The translations under genes were made by a program, and so were the position numbers. A DNA stretch of 64,000 bases. Source: Luteibacter sp. SG786. GTDB taxonomy: Bacteria; Pseudomonadota; Gammaproteobacteria; Xanthomonadales; Rhodanobacteraceae. The DNA is taken from the NCBI RefSeq assembly GCF_011759605.1, contig NZ_JAAOYX010000001.1, positions 1,178,001 through 1,242,000 on the forward strand, in the 5' to 3' direction. This document shows positions 43,276 to 53,606 of this stretch, piece after piece; the stretch's first letter is position 1; every line of letters begins with the position of its first letter. The notes below the pieces were generated by a model. It was not told the origin of the DNA. It made no database searches and saw only the letters and a program-made list of their open reading frames with translations.

Positions 43276-43923
43276 ATGAAACGTTTCCTGCTTGCCGCGA
43301 CGCTTTCCCTGCTCAGCCTGCCTGCCTTCGCCGCGGGCCCGGCGCGCGAGCGACTCGACGCGTTCGCCAAGGGCATGCATTCGCTGACGGGCCGTTTCAG
43401 CCAGACCATGTCCAACGCCAACGGCGACCAGGGCAAGACCAGCTCGGGCACCATGGCCTTGCAGGCGCCCCGGCAATTCCGCTGGGAAACCACCGCACCG
43501 TACAAGCAGACCATCGTGGCCGACGGCAGCCGCGTGTGGCTCTACGATCCCGATCTTGAGCAGGTCACCGTCCGCAAGCAGAGCAGCGAGGAAGCGCAAA
43601 GCCCGCTCACCGTGCTCACCGACCTCTCGCTGCTCGACAAGGACTTCAAGGTGTCCGAGCAGGGCGAGCGCGACGGCCTGCAATGGCTGCGCCTCACGTC
43701 CACCGGCAAGGACCCGCAGTTCGAATACGCCGATCTCGGCTTCGACGTCGGCGGCCTCGCCCGCATGGTGTTCCGCGATCAGCTCGGCAACACCACGCGG
43801 ATCGACTTCGCGGGCTGGAAGCGTAACGTCGACCTGCCGCCGGACACGTTCACCTTTGTGCCGCCGCAAGGCACGGACGTGATCGGCGATGCACCCGTGA
43901 TCCAGACGCAGCCTGCGAAGTAA
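43276..43923 (+). CDS. lolA: Outer-membrane lipoprotein carrier protein
   Basis: A 215-residue periplasmic chaperone that carries lipoproteins from LolCDE to the outer-membrane receptor. A signal peptide (MKRFLLAATLSLLSLPAFA) is followed by the LolA fold, including RERLDAFAKGMHSLTGRFSQT, FRWETTAPYKQTIVADGSRVWLYDPDLEQV and QSPLTVLTD. It sits in the conserved ftsK-lolA order. rarA, normally the next gene, lies 8 kb further on because of an insertion. Confidence 0.95.
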   Translation: MKRFLLAATLSLLSLPAFAAGPARERLDAFAKGMHSLTGRFSQTMSNANGDQGKTSSGTMALQAPRQFRWETTAPYKQTIVADGSRVWLYDPDLEQVTVRKQSSEEAQSPLTVLTDLSLLDKDFKVSEQGERDGLQWLRLTSTGKDPQFEYADLGFDVGGLARMVFRDQLGNTTRIDFAGWKRNVDLPPDTFTFVPPQGTDVIGDAPVIQTQPAK

Positions 43924-44025
43924 TCGTCGGTTGGTCAAACGGCGAGAAGCGAACTTGCCGTAACGACGCTGCGACGGCCCTTGAGGGCCTTTGCCACGCG
44001 ATCTAAGGTCGGGATAACGACTTCA

Positions 44026-44925
44026 ATGACGAGGTTCGCCGTGGCAACGCAGGCCGCCCAGGTTCCGGACTCCAACCAGGTCCTCGCCGCGACGTTCGCG
44101 CGAAACTGCGCCGACTTGCTCTACGTGGAGCAGGTGATCCCCACCCGGGGCGACGTCACGCACATCTTCCGGTTGGGACGGAAGGTCATCGGTGGCGTCG
44201 TTTTCCGCCACGACAAGATCTGTGCCATCTGGAACCTTGCGGACACCGATCCCTCGCTTCCGCCCGAGGTCGAACTCGAATACGGCGCTCCGGACCTGCG
44301 CTGGTCGCACTTCGGCGGCGAGGGCACCGGCGCGTGCGCGTCGCATCCGATGCCTTGGACTCCCGGCCAATGGTATGGGCTGGCCGTCAGGCGATGCTAC
44401 GTGCCGTGGGAGGATGTGACCCACGCAGCGATATTCATTTATTCCCATGCGCAATCCACGTGGATGCACTGCCTGACGGCCACCGTGCCCGGTGCGAACC
44501 TCAAGCTTTGCGGAACCACCTGCACCCATGTTCTGGAGCGGTTCCAGCGGGCGTCGGACGTCTGTTACCGACATTTCCGCATGCTCTCAGGGCAAGGCTG
44601 GGAAAAGCCGCTGGATCAATCGGAAGCGAAGCCCGAGCCGGCCGACGCGAATGCGATGGTTACCCATGTGACGGCGATGCCCAACCAGGGCGAACTCACG
44701 GTGCGCTGGACGGTCCTCGCTTCCGCGCCGCCGCAACTCGGCGCCCGCATCTGGATCGAAGACGAGGACAGCCGGGTCTGGGCGACGGAGCGGGTGAGGG
44801 TGCCCCACATCCACGAAGTTACGATGGATATCTCCGGTCTGCGCGGCAATTACCACGTACACGTCGTCGTCGAGGACATCTTCGACCATGATTCGAACGA
44901 CGGCTATGCCGGCTTCGTCTGCTGA
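44026..44925 (+). CDS. DUF3472-like protein
   Basis: About 299 residues of a soluble protein without a clear signal peptide. The segment WSHFGGEGTGACASHPMPWTPGQWYGLAV strongly recalls DUF3472 proteins, in which FGGEGTG is a conserved block; TWMHCLTATVP and HVLERFQR follow. A C-terminal region (about residues 210-299) looks like a separate beta domain. The start is uncertain: the ATG at 44026 or the GTG at 44041, which has a better GAGG site, are both possible. It overlaps the convergent histidine kinase gene by 22 bases. It begins the lolA/rarA insertion. Function unknown. Confidence 0.65.
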   Translation: MTRFAVATQAAQVPDSNQVLAATFARNCADLLYVEQVIPTRGDVTHIFRLGRKVIGGVVFRHDKICAIWNLADTDPSLPPEVELEYGAPDLRWSHFGGEGTGACASHPMPWTPGQWYGLAVRRCYVPWEDVTHAAIFIYSHAQSTWMHCLTATVPGANLKLCGTTCTHVLERFQRASDVCYRHFRMLSGQGWEKPLDQSEAKPEPADANAMVTHVTAMPNQGELTVRWTVLASAPPQLGARIWIEDEDSRVWATERVRVPHIHEVTMDISGLRGNYHVHVVVEDIFDHDSNDGYAGFVC

Positions 44926-47903
44926 CGCCGTGCGAAGGCGACGCGGCCGGGAATCCTGAGTCGCACCGCCACGCCTTTGTGCGGCATCGAGACGACCCGA
45001 AGATGGCCCCCGATGCGCGCAGCGCGCTCGCGCATGCCCACGAGGCCGAAGTGATTGCCACCTGCGACCGTCGCGGTATCGAATCCGTCACCGTCGTCTC
45101 GCACCCAGATCTGCAGGTAGCGGAACGCGTACTCGACGGTGACGCGAACCGAACTGGCGCGGCCGTGCTTCGCGGCATTGAGCACGGCCTCGCGCACGAT
45201 GGCATGCACCTCATCCACGACAACGGGATTCAGCGGGCGTCGTCGGCCCGAAGGCGGCGAAAGATGCAGCGGCAGATCCATGTCTTCGCCGAGGGTCGCG
45301 AGCCGTTGTTCGAGCGAGCCTTCGTCCACGGCACGGTCGCGCAACCCCTTCACCCGGTCGCGCCCCTCGACCAGGAGCGCTTCCGCGCGTTCGATGGTTC
45401 GTTCCAGCGCCGCGCGGTGACGGTCCTCTTTCGCCAGGGCATCGGCAAAGGCCTGGAACCGCAGGATCAGCCCCTGCACGCCTTGCAGCAGGGTGTCGTG
45501 CAATTCGCGGGCAATGCGCTCCCGCTCGCGGTGGCGTTCGTCCAGACGCCAGCGCAGACGTCGCGTGAGCAGCCGAACCCGCCAACGGTGCGCCAGCCAG
45601 ATAAGCGCGGCGAGAAAGACCGCGCAGAGCACCTTGAAGCCCGTGCGCTCGAAAAGGCGTGGGGCCACCGTTACCGCGAGCGAATCCGAATGGCTCCAGT
45701 GCGTGCCGTCGTAGGAGGCCTCGGCATGGAAGGTGTATTGGCCCGGCGGCAGGTCGGTGTAGATGGCTTCGCGCCGCGGGCCGGCGTCCTGGTAGGCAAG
45801 GTCGCTGCCTTCGAGGCGATAGCGGAAAACAAGCCCGCGAGGCTGGCTCGGCGCGAGCGCCGTGTAGGCCACGCGCAGGTCGCGGTTCTCACGCAGTTTC
45901 ACAGGTGCGCCCGGCTGGAACACGGTGCCTCCTGCTGCCGCCCAGCGGATGACCACGGGCGGTGGCGACGGCGATGGCGGTTGCCGACGCGGGTCCAGCC
46001 ACGCGAGGCCTTGCGATCCCGCGAACCACAGGCGGCCATCGCTGGCGGCGAGGACGGTCGGCAACGGGCGCACCAGTTGCACGGGGCCGGGTGCGCCGTC
46101 CTCCATCGTGAGCAGGCGCGTGGCTACCGGTGCGGACGGGTCGCGCAGCACGGCGGCCCAGGCCTCCTGGCTGAAGCGGACGACACCGGCGATGCCGTAC
46201 GCCCAGACGCAACCGTCCTGGCTTTGCACGATGCCTGCAATGGAATCGAGGCGCCCGGCTGGCTGCGCCGCCACCTGCCGGAAGCGTTCGCCGTCGAAGA
46301 TCGTCAAACCGCGCTCGGAGCCCACGACGATGCTTCCGCGGATCGTGGCGATGGAGACGATCGGCCCCTGGCGCAGGCCCTCGGCGGCACCGAAGCGGCG
46401 TAACGTCGTGCCGTCGAGCATCGCGATCGTGCCGTCGAGGTAGCCGAACCACGCCCTGCCGGCAGGATCGATATGAATCGTCGCGGGGGCGAGGGGAGGG
46501 AACGCCGCCACGGTGGAAGCCGGCATCCAGCGCTGGTCGACCTGCATGTAGAGGCCGCGAAGGCGCAGCGATATCCACAGGCGGCCCGCGCCGTCGCGCG
46601 CGATCGCCTGGACGATGGTGCCGCGCGCCTCGACGTCGGCCGGGAGCGCGACGCGGGCGGGAACGCCGTCGCGCATATGCCAGAGCTTGCCGCTGCCGCC
46701 GAGCCACACGTTGCCGTCCACGTCGCGGAAGGCCGAATTCACCGTGCCCACGAACCCCGGCAGCGGAACCGGGGCGGGCGTGAGTTGCCAGAGCCTGTCG
46801 GGGTTGGCGGCGCGTGCGGCCGTGCCGGTCCAGGTGCGCCCCTGGCCGTCCTCCACGAGGGCGAAGTACACCTCGAGCCTGGGGAAGCGCACACGCGACA
46901 TCCAGCTGTCGCGGAATGTGTCGAGGCCGACCTTCGTGCTGACCCATATGTGGCCGTCGCGATCTTCCATCAGGCTCATGGTCGCAGGCGAGGTCATGCC
47001 CAGGTTTTCGCTGTATTCCTGCACCCCCGGGTCGCCCACCTCGCCGCTCGTGCCGGCGTTCACGTCCTTGCCCGCCATGCGGCAGAGGTTCGCCTGGCAG
47101 GCCACCGTCCACAGGTTGCCGTCCCGGTCGAAGACGGTGGTGCTGCTGTTGGCACGGCGCGGCGCAGCATGCGGGAAAGGGCGGCCCCACTCGTTCGGCA
47201 GGGGACGGACGCCCGTATCCGTACGCAGCCACACGCTGCCGTCGGGATGGTTGAACAGGTGTTCTGGGGAGACGTTCTTTATCCCGATGTCCTCGAAGCG
47301 CGCGGCTCCCTTGCGCAGGACGTAGATCGCTTTCGTCGTCGCCACCCACAGGTTCCCCCGTGCGTCTTCCAAGAATTCGCCCACTTCGTCCGGTATGCCC
47401 GACGCTGCGGAGACGTCGTTCCAGCGCGTGCCGTCGAACCGGTAGAGCCCGGTCTCCGTCGAGGCCCACAGGCGACCCTCGCCGTCGCTGGCGAACCCGT
47501 CGATGGCCATGTGGTCGGGCAGCCCCTCGGCAGCGCCGTACAGCATGACGTCGCCGTGCCTAACCCGCGCCGCACCGCCATCGGCCCGGCTTACCCAGAG
47601 ATCGCCGCCCGGTGCGGCGTAGACGGCCCAGGTGGCTTCGGTGCCGTTGTCGCCCGGAGGCAGCAGGTCGATCTTTTCGAACATGAAGCCGTCGTAGCGG
47701 TAGAGGCCCATCCGCGTGCTCAGCCAGAGCCAGCCGTCTTCCGTCTGCGCCATGTGGGTCGCGCCGCCGGGCGCGCCGTCTTCCCCGCGCAAGGCGGTGT
47801 GATGCAATTGTGCAAGCGTGCGTTGCGGGTCGGTCGCGCGTACCGTCGCGCTCCAGCAGACCAGCGCAACGATGAAGAACGCGAAGCGACAGACGAAGGG
47901 CAT
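44904..47903 (-). CDS. Propeller-type sensor histidine kinase (HisKA_3)
   Basis: A 999-residue membrane sensor. A signal sequence (FAFFIVALVCWSATVRA) precedes a large periplasmic region of two-component propeller repeats (e.g. GWLWLSTRMGLYRYDG, GRLWASTETGLYRFDG). A Y_Y_Y domain follows (LVFRYRLEGSDLAYQ...LPPGQYTFHAEAS), then one transmembrane helix near residue 770. The cytoplasmic part has the HisKA_3 box ARELHDTLLQGVQG (phosphorylated His) and an HATPase domain (EAVLNAAKHG, DDGDGFD, HFGLVGMRERA). Kinases of this type phosphorylate NarL-family regulators. None is adjacent; the nearest is at 53907. Confidence 0.93.
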   Translation of the reverse strand: MPFVCRFAFFIVALVCWSATVRATDPQRTLAQLHHTALRGEDGAPGGATHMAQTEDGWLWLSTRMGLYRYDGFMFEKIDLLPPGDNGTEATWAVYAAPGGDLWVSRADGGAARVRHGDVMLYGAAEGLPDHMAIDGFASDGEGRLWASTETGLYRFDGTRWNDVSAASGIPDEVGEFLEDARGNLWVATTKAIYVLRKGAARFEDIGIKNVSPEHLFNHPDGSVWLRTDTGVRPLPNEWGRPFPHAAPRRANSSTTVFDRDGNLWTVACQANLCRMAGKDVNAGTSGEVGDPGVQEYSENLGMTSPATMSLMEDRDGHIWVSTKVGLDTFRDSWMSRVRFPRLEVYFALVEDGQGRTWTGTAARAANPDRLWQLTPAPVPLPGFVGTVNSAFRDVDGNVWLGGSGKLWHMRDGVPARVALPADVEARGTIVQAIARDGAGRLWISLRLRGLYMQVDQRWMPASTVAAFPPLAPATIHIDPAGRAWFGYLDGTIAMLDGTTLRRFGAAEGLRQGPIVSIATIRGSIVVGSERGLTIFDGERFRQVAAQPAGRLDSIAGIVQSQDGCVWAYGIAGVVRFSQEAWAAVLRDPSAPVATRLLTMEDGAPGPVQLVRPLPTVLAASDGRLWFAGSQGLAWLDPRRQPPSPSPPPVVIRWAAAGGTVFQPGAPVKLRENRDLRVAYTALAPSQPRGLVFRYRLEGSDLAYQDAGPRREAIYTDLPPGQYTFHAEASYDGTHWSHSDSLAVTVAPRLFERTGFKVLCAVFLAALIWLAHRWRVRLLTRRLRWRLDERHRERERIARELHDTLLQGVQGLILRFQAFADALAKEDRHRAALERTIERAEALLVEGRDRVKGLRDRAVDEGSLEQRLATLGEDMDLPLHLSPPSGRRRPLNPVVVDEVHAIVREAVLNAAKHGRASSVRVTVEYAFRYLQIWVRDDGDGFDTATVAGGNHFGLVGMRERAARIGGHLRVVSMPHKGVAVRLRIPGRVAFARRQQTKPA

Positions 47904-48016
47904 GGCGCATGATCGCCTGTTCGTTCGCCGTTGGCGAGGAACCTGACGCGGCTGCTACGTCGCGGCGGTTCATGCCAGACTCTGTCCGGACAACGGATGT
48001 ATCGGGGAGCAAGGAC

Positions 48017-50707
48017 ATGTATCTGGTGTGGGCTATCGTCGGAGCGGTGATCGGCGCCTTCGTGGGGGAGGGCATCGCGGGCGGCATCGCCGGCTTTGCC
48101 ATCGGTTTCCTTTGGGGGCGTACATCGCAATTGCGGCGCGACCTCGACGACACGCGGCGCCTTCTCGATGCGCTACGCCCCGCGGCCGCCGCCGCGGCGC
48201 CGTCGCCGCAGCGCATCCCGGTGCCCGAAGCGGCCGCGCATGAAGCGCCGCCTCCGCCACCCCCGCCGCCTCGACCTGCGCCCATTCCACCCGTACCGGA
48301 ACGAGCGCCGGTCAGCGCGCCGATCGCTCCGCCACCCCGTCCGATACCGGTCGGCCCGACGTTCGCGGAGCGCCTGGCGGCCAGCATCAAGCGCTGGTTC
48401 ACCGAGGGCAACGTGCCGGTGAAGGTGGGCATGCTGGTGCTGTTCGCCGGCATCGCCGCGTTCCTCAAGTACGCGGCGGATACCGGGCTGCTGCGTGTGC
48501 CGATATCCGTGCGTCTGGCCCTCGTGGCCCTGGCTGCCATCATCGGCGTCGCCTTCGGCTGGTGGCAACGCGACAAGCGGCGCGCCTTCGCGCTGTCGTT
48601 GCAGGGTGGTGCCATCGGCATCCTCGTGATGACGGTGTTCGCCGCCTACCGCATGTACGGCCTGCTGCCGGCCGGGTGGACCTTCGCCCTGCTGATCGTC
48701 TTCGTCGGTGCGCTCGGCGTGCTTGCCGTACTGCAGGATGCGATGGCGCTTGCCGTTCTTGGCCTGGTGGCCGGATTCGCCGCGCCGATCATCGCCTCCA
48801 CCGGCGAGGGCAACCATGTGGCGTTGTTCTCGTACTACGCCGTGCTCAACCTCGGTATTCTCGGCATCGCGTGGAAGCGCGCATGGCGCGTGCTCAACGT
48901 GCTCGGTTTCGTGGCGACGTTCGGTGTGGGCACTGCATGGGGTGTGCTCAGCTATCGGCCGGAACTGTTCGCCAGCACCGAGCCCTTCCTCGTCCTGCAT
49001 TTCCTCCTGTACCTCGCCGTGCCCTGGTTGCACGTGCTGCGCTCGCCGAAACGGGGCGCCGCGATCCTCGACGGCTGCCTGATGTTCGGCAACCCCATCG
49101 CCTGCCTGTTGCTGCAAGGTGCGCTGCTCGACTGGCGGCCGCTTCCGCTCGCGTTCTCCGCGCTGGTGGCCGCCGTGATCTACGTGGCCGTGGCGTTCGC
49201 CATACGTCGGCGCGACGACATGTCGCTGCTGCGCGAAACATGGGCGGTGCTGGCCGTGGCATTCGCCACCATCGCCGTGCCGCTTGCCTTGAGCGCAAGC
49301 GTCACCGCCAGCGTATTCGCGCTGGAAGGCGCCGGCCTCATCTGGCTCGGATTCCGCCAGGGCCGTCGCCTGCCGCGTTGGGCCGGCGTGTTCCTGCAAC
49401 TGGCCGCCGGCGTGGCTTGGGTGATCGCCGCCGTATTCGATGTGCATCGCTCGGATACGCCGTTGCTCAATGCATCTTTCATCGGTGCATTGCTGCTTGT
49501 GGCTGGTGCCAGCGCGGGCGTGTGGCAGTTCGACAAACATGGCACCTCGCGCGGCGTGTCCAGCGTGGCGCGTGTCGGCCTGCTGGCGTGGGCCGTGCTC
49601 TGGTGGCTGGTGGCGTTCGCGAACGAGATCGATGCCTTCGTATTCCAGCCGGCGCCGGAAGCGGCATGCTGGCTCGCCTTGTTGTCGGTGACCGCGGTGC
49701 CCCTCGCTCTGGCATGCCCGGCGGCGCGCAAGCTGGACCTCGGCGTGGTGCTGGCCTTCGGCGTGCCGACCTTTCTGTTCGGCGGATTGATCGTGATCCT
49801 GCAAGCCGCGAACGCGGGCGTCCAATGGATGACCGGCTGGCCGCTCGTGAGCGTGGCGGTCATGGCGGCCACCGGTTGGCTGGCCTTGCGCGGGGTGGCC
49901 GCGCACCGCGTCGCGGCGGTGGCGTCCAGCACGCTGTGGTGGGGACGCTGGCTGGCCGTGTTCACGGTTTCCATTGCCCTTGCACTGGACGCGTCGGCGC
50001 GGCTCGGCGACGGCTGGCACCAGTTGGCGCAGTCGTTGCCGACCCTCGTGCTGGCAGCGTTGGTGCTATGGGGTGTGCGCGTGCTGGTTTCGCCGCTGGC
50101 AATGCATGCGCGCGACATTCGTTACGCCGTCGGTGCACTGGCCGCATTGGCCATGCTGGTGGTGGGTGTCGTTGCACTCGGCGCGGCGGGAAGTGCCTCG
50201 CCCCTGACCTTCATTCCCGTGCTCAATCCCGTGGATCTTCTGCTGGTGGCGGTGCTGCTCTTCGTGGCACGCGCGCTGTCGGACGATGCCATGCCGCGTG
50301 GCCTTCGTTCGGCGCGCCCGGCGGCACTTGCTGCGATCTTCTTCGTCCTGGCGACCAGCACGACCTTGCGCGCCGTGCACCACCTCGGTGGCGTGCCGTG
50401 GAACGGCGCGATGGCGGGATCCAGCCTCGCCGAACTGTCGCTTACCGTGGTGTGGAGCGCGATCGGCGTGGTGGCGTGGGTACTGGGCTCGAAGCGTGGC
50501 CAGCGACTGCTCTGGTTGGCCGGCGCCGCCACCATGGCGCTGGTGCTGCTGAAGCTTCTGCTGGTGGACCGCGAGCATCTGGGCAATCTGTTCGGCATCG
50601 GTTCGTTCATGGCCTATGGCCTGCTTTGCACCGTTATCGGTTATCTCGCACCCGCGCCGCCCCGGGCGGCGACGGCGGAATCTACGGAGTCTTCGCATGC
50701 GTCGTGA
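48017..50707 (+). CDS. DUF2339 polytopic membrane protein
   Basis: An 896-residue protein. The ATG at 48017 follows AAGGA and begins with a membrane helix (VWAIVGAVIGAFVGEGIAGG). A proline-rich cytoplasmic or periplasmic linker (about residues 55-120, PPPPPPPRP) follows. More than 20 hydrophobic helices occupy the rest, as in DUF2339. The FTEGNVPVKVGMLVLFAGIAAFLKYA segment is the family hallmark. Function is unknown; it overlaps the DUF3999 gene by 11 bases, and the two DUFs regularly occur together. They are divergent from the kinase gene. Confidence 0.9.
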   Translation: MYLVWAIVGAVIGAFVGEGIAGGIAGFAIGFLWGRTSQLRRDLDDTRRLLDALRPAAAAAAPSPQRIPVPEAAAHEAPPPPPPPPRPAPIPPVPERAPVSAPIAPPPRPIPVGPTFAERLAASIKRWFTEGNVPVKVGMLVLFAGIAAFLKYAADTGLLRVPISVRLALVALAAIIGVAFGWWQRDKRRAFALSLQGGAIGILVMTVFAAYRMYGLLPAGWTFALLIVFVGALGVLAVLQDAMALAVLGLVAGFAAPIIASTGEGNHVALFSYYAVLNLGILGIAWKRAWRVLNVLGFVATFGVGTAWGVLSYRPELFASTEPFLVLHFLLYLAVPWLHVLRSPKRGAAILDGCLMFGNPIACLLLQGALLDWRPLPLAFSALVAAVIYVAVAFAIRRRDDMSLLRETWAVLAVAFATIAVPLALSASVTASVFALEGAGLIWLGFRQGRRLPRWAGVFLQLAAGVAWVIAAVFDVHRSDTPLLNASFIGALLLVAGASAGVWQFDKHGTSRGVSSVARVGLLAWAVLWWLVAFANEIDAFVFQPAPEAACWLALLSVTAVPLALACPAARKLDLGVVLAFGVPTFLFGGLIVILQAANAGVQWMTGWPLVSVAVMAATGWLALRGVAAHRVAAVASSTLWWGRWLAVFTVSIALALDASARLGDGWHQLAQSLPTLVLAALVLWGVRVLVSPLAMHARDIRYAVGALAALAMLVVGVVALGAAGSASPLTFIPVLNPVDLLLVAVLLFVARALSDDAMPRGLRSARPAALAAIFFVLATSTTLRAVHHLGGVPWNGAMAGSSLAELSLTVVWSAIGVVAWVLGSKRGQRLLWLAGAATMALVLLKLLLVDREHLGNLFGIGSFMAYGLLCTVIGYLAPAPPRAATAESTESSHAS

Positions 50708-52037
50708 ATGGCGTGCCTGCCTGCTGATCGTCGGCCTTGGTGTCTTCACCGCGCGAGCGGACACGCCGCCGTCGTTCGCCGTGGCGTACTCGCTCGAGGC
50801 GAAGCCGGGCGCCAAGGCTTACGTCGTGGAGCTGCCACAGGACGCCTACGCCTGGGCAAGCACCGATGCGGGCCTGGGCGACGTCGTGGTGGTGGATGCC
50901 CATGACCGCCAGGTGGCTGCGGGTTTGTACGCTCCCGCAACGCCCACGGCGCATCCCGCGACACTCGATGCACCCCTGCTGGCCGTGCCGCCGAGTGCCG
51001 GTGGTGTGGCCGGGGCGCGCATCCAGCGAAGCACCAACGGCGACATTCTGATCGAACCGGGCGCCGCGGCCGTCGCCGGGGCACCGAGCGACTGGTTGTT
51101 CGATGCCCGCCAGCCGGTTGCTGCCGAACGGCTGGAGTTCGCGCCGTTCGACCGCGACGCGGACCTGCGCATCGATATCGACGCCAGCGCCAACCTCCAG
51201 GATTGGATGCCATTGGTTCGCGGCGCCACCGTCGTCACGCTAGGCAGGGGCGACGGCGCGGTGGATGCGCGGGTGGTGAAACTGCAAGGTGCACCGGCAC
51301 GCTATTACCGCGTGCACGTGGCCCGGGGCGAAGCGCCTTGGGTGGCTGGAACGACGGCGAAGGTGACCCTCTCCGGCACGGTGGAAGATGCTGCCGCCAT
51401 AGACCAATCGCCGCGCCGTTGGCTCGAACTGTCCGCAGCGAACACGACGCAGAGCGGGCAGGGGGTCGATTACGACTACCGGTTGCCGGCGGCACTGCCG
51501 GTGACGGCGCTGCGCGCGAAGCTGGGCAACGGCGATGCCGTGGCACGCTTCGATGCCATCGCCATCGAGGGCGCGATGACCGGGCGGCAGTTGGGCACCC
51601 TCGTGGTCACCTCGCAGGGTGGCGGCGACGGCCGTCCGCTGGAGGTGGCGCGTGGCCGGCGCGAGGTTCTGCGCCTGCATTCCGCCACGCCCCTGCGCGA
51701 GCCGCCCCACCTGCTGGTGGAATGGCAGGCGGACCGCATCGTCTTCCTTCCGGAAGGCGACGCGCCTTACCGCCTGTTGGTGGGCAGCCACCTGGGCCGG
51801 CGCGCGGCATGGCCGATCGCGGACGCCATCGTGGCGCTGCGCAAGGATGGCGGCCCGGCATGGCGTCCCGAACCGGCGGCCACCGCCAGCGTGCGCATCC
51901 TCGACGGCAGCAAGGCGCTGGATGCGGCCGCGGCGCCGTTCGACTGGACCCGCCCCCTGCTATGGGTGGTGTTGCTGCTGGGCGCGGCCGCGGTGGCGGC
52001 CATGGCCGTGAGTCTGCTGCGGAAACCGAAGGCCTGA
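50697..52037 (+). CDS. DUF3999 membrane-anchored periplasmic protein
   Basis: A 446-residue protein with an N-terminal signal (ACLLIVGLGVFTARA), a large beta-rich periplasmic domain and a C-terminal membrane helix (LLWVVLLLGAAAVAAMAVSLL) with a short basic tail. This matches DUF3999, the usual partner of DUF2339. The ATG at 50697 overlaps the DUF2339 gene. The pair may form an envelope complex; no function is established. Confidence 0.87.
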   Translation: MRREWRACLLIVGLGVFTARADTPPSFAVAYSLEAKPGAKAYVVELPQDAYAWASTDAGLGDVVVVDAHDRQVAAGLYAPATPTAHPATLDAPLLAVPPSAGGVAGARIQRSTNGDILIEPGAAAVAGAPSDWLFDARQPVAAERLEFAPFDRDADLRIDIDASANLQDWMPLVRGATVVTLGRGDGAVDARVVKLQGAPARYYRVHVARGEAPWVAGTTAKVTLSGTVEDAAAIDQSPRRWLELSAANTTQSGQGVDYDYRLPAALPVTALRAKLGNGDAVARFDAIAIEGAMTGRQLGTLVVTSQGGGDGRPLEVARGRREVLRLHSATPLREPPHLLVEWQADRIVFLPEGDAPYRLLVGSHLGRRAAWPIADAIVALRKDGGPAWRPEPAATASVRILDGSKALDAAAAPFDWTRPLLWVVLLLGAAAVAAMAVSLLRKPKA

Positions 52038-52103
52038 GGGCCGTTGAGGCACCCTGCACGCCGGAAGGGCGATAATGGCCGCTTGTCGACTGATCCTGGC
52101 GCC

Positions 52104-53435
52104 ATGTCCTTCCAGCCCCCTGGCCTCTTTGCCGAACCCGAAGCCCTGAAACCCCTGGCCGAGCGCATGCGTCCGCGCGCGCTCGACGAGATCGTGGGCC
52201 AGCAGCGCGTGGTGGGCGAAGGCAAGCCGTTACGCCGCGCGCTCGAAGCCGGGCGGGTGCATTCGATGATCCTGTGGGGGCCGCCGGGTTGCGGCAAGAC
52301 CACGCTTGCCCTGCTTGTCGCGCGCTATGCCGATGCCGACTTCCGGGCCATTTCCGCGGTGATGAGCGGCCTGCCGGACGTGCGCAAGGCGCTGGCGGAA
52401 GCGGAAGGCAACTTCGCGCAAGGGCGGCGGACGGTGCTGTTCGTGGACGAGGTGCACCGCTTCAACAAGGCGCAGCAGGACGCGTTCCTGCCCTATATCG
52501 AACGTGGCGTCATCATCTTCGTCGGCGCCACCACCGAAAACCCGTCGTTCGAACTCAACTCCGCGCTGTTGTCGCGCTGTCGCGTGCACGTGCTCGACGC
52601 GGTGGGTGCCGACGACATCGTGGCCGCGCTGCATCGGGCGCTTGCCGACAGCGAGCGTGGCCTGGGCGAACTCGGCCTTTCCGTGGACGAGGCGTCGCTG
52701 AAGCTGATCGCGAGCGCCGCCGACGGCGACGTGCGCCGCGCGCTCACGTTGCTGGAAATCGCCGCCGAGCTGGCGGAAGACGGACGCATCGACGACGCCA
52801 CCCTCGAACAGGTATTGGCGGACCGCACGCGCCGGTTCGACAAGAGCGGTGAACAGTTCTACGACCAGATATCCGCGCTGCACAAGTCGGTGCGTTCGTC
52901 CGACCCCGATGCCGCCGTGTACTGGCTCACGCGCATGTTGGACGGCGGTTGCGATCCGCTCTACCTCGCCCGCCGCATGACCCGCATGGCTGTGGAAGAC
53001 GTAGGCCTTGCCGAGCCTCGCGCATGGCGCATGGCTCTCGACGCCTGGGATACCTACGAGCGCCTCGGCAGTCCGGAAGGCGAACTCGGCCTTGCGCAGC
53101 TGGCGATCTGGTTGGCTATCTCGCCGAAGAGCAACGCCGCCTACATGGCCTATAACAAGGCGCGCGCCACCGTGAAGCAGATGGGAAGCCTGGACGTTCC
53201 CATGCACCTGCGCAATGCGCCCACCAAGCTCATGAAGGGGCTGGGTTACGGCAGCGGATACCAATACGACCACGACGTGGAAGGCGGCGTGGCACTCGGC
53301 CAGCAGTGCCTGCCCGACGAGTTGGTGGGAACGACCTTCTACGAGCCCGTCGATCGCGGCCTGGAGCTGAAGCTTCGCGAAAAGCTCGATGCGCTACGTG
53401 CCGCCCGCGCCGCAGCCCGCGACAGGAAAGAGTGA
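52104..53435 (+). CDS. rarA: Replication-associated recombination ATPase RarA (MgsA)
   Basis: A 443-residue clamp-loader-like AAA+ ATPase acting at stalled replication forks. Features are ERMRPRALDEIVGQQ, Walker A WGPPGCGKTTLA (about residue 57), Walker B VLFVDEVHRFNKAQQD, sensor 1 GATTENPSFELN and C-terminal YNKARATVKQMGSLDVPMHLRNAPTKLMKGLGYG. The ATG at 52104 is used because the conserved N-terminus begins there. In E. coli rarA lies between lolA and serS; here both junctions are interrupted. Confidence 0.96.
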   Translation: MSFQPPGLFAEPEALKPLAERMRPRALDEIVGQQRVVGEGKPLRRALEAGRVHSMILWGPPGCGKTTLALLVARYADADFRAISAVMSGLPDVRKALAEAEGNFAQGRRTVLFVDEVHRFNKAQQDAFLPYIERGVIIFVGATTENPSFELNSALLSRCRVHVLDAVGADDIVAALHRALADSERGLGELGLSVDEASLKLIASAADGDVRRALTLLEIAAELAEDGRIDDATLEQVLADRTRRFDKSGEQFYDQISALHKSVRSSDPDAAVYWLTRMLDGGCDPLYLARRMTRMAVEDVGLAEPRAWRMALDAWDTYERLGSPEGELGLAQLAIWLAISPKSNAAYMAYNKARATVKQMGSLDVPMHLRNAPTKLMKGLGYGSGYQYDHDVEGGVALGQQCLPDELVGTTFYEPVDRGLELKLREKLDALRAARAAARDRKE

Positions 53436-53529
53436 CGACGCGCGGCGAGTGAAGGACACGAGCACGCGAAGGCCACGCGTCTGCGTTGCCGGGGCGACAC
53501 CTGCCGCATTACGCGCGGCAGGTGCGAAG

Positions 53530-53549
53530 AATCAGGATTTAGCCGATAC
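53530..53549 (+). promoter_or_regulatory. Shared upstream motif, copy 1
   Basis: AATCAGGATTTAGCCGATAC lies 57 bases before a possible 39-residue ORF (53607) and about 360 bases before the response regulator gene. Seventeen of 20 positions match the sequence at 54925-54944 in front of the GH108 gene. It may be a promoter element or regulator site. The rest of the 471-base gap after rarA shows only the features listed here. Confidence 0.4.
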
Positions 53550-53606
53550 GGCGCGCACGCGTCGCGACATACCGTGGCCCTTCCATCCACCGGGAGCAGC
53601 ACCGAG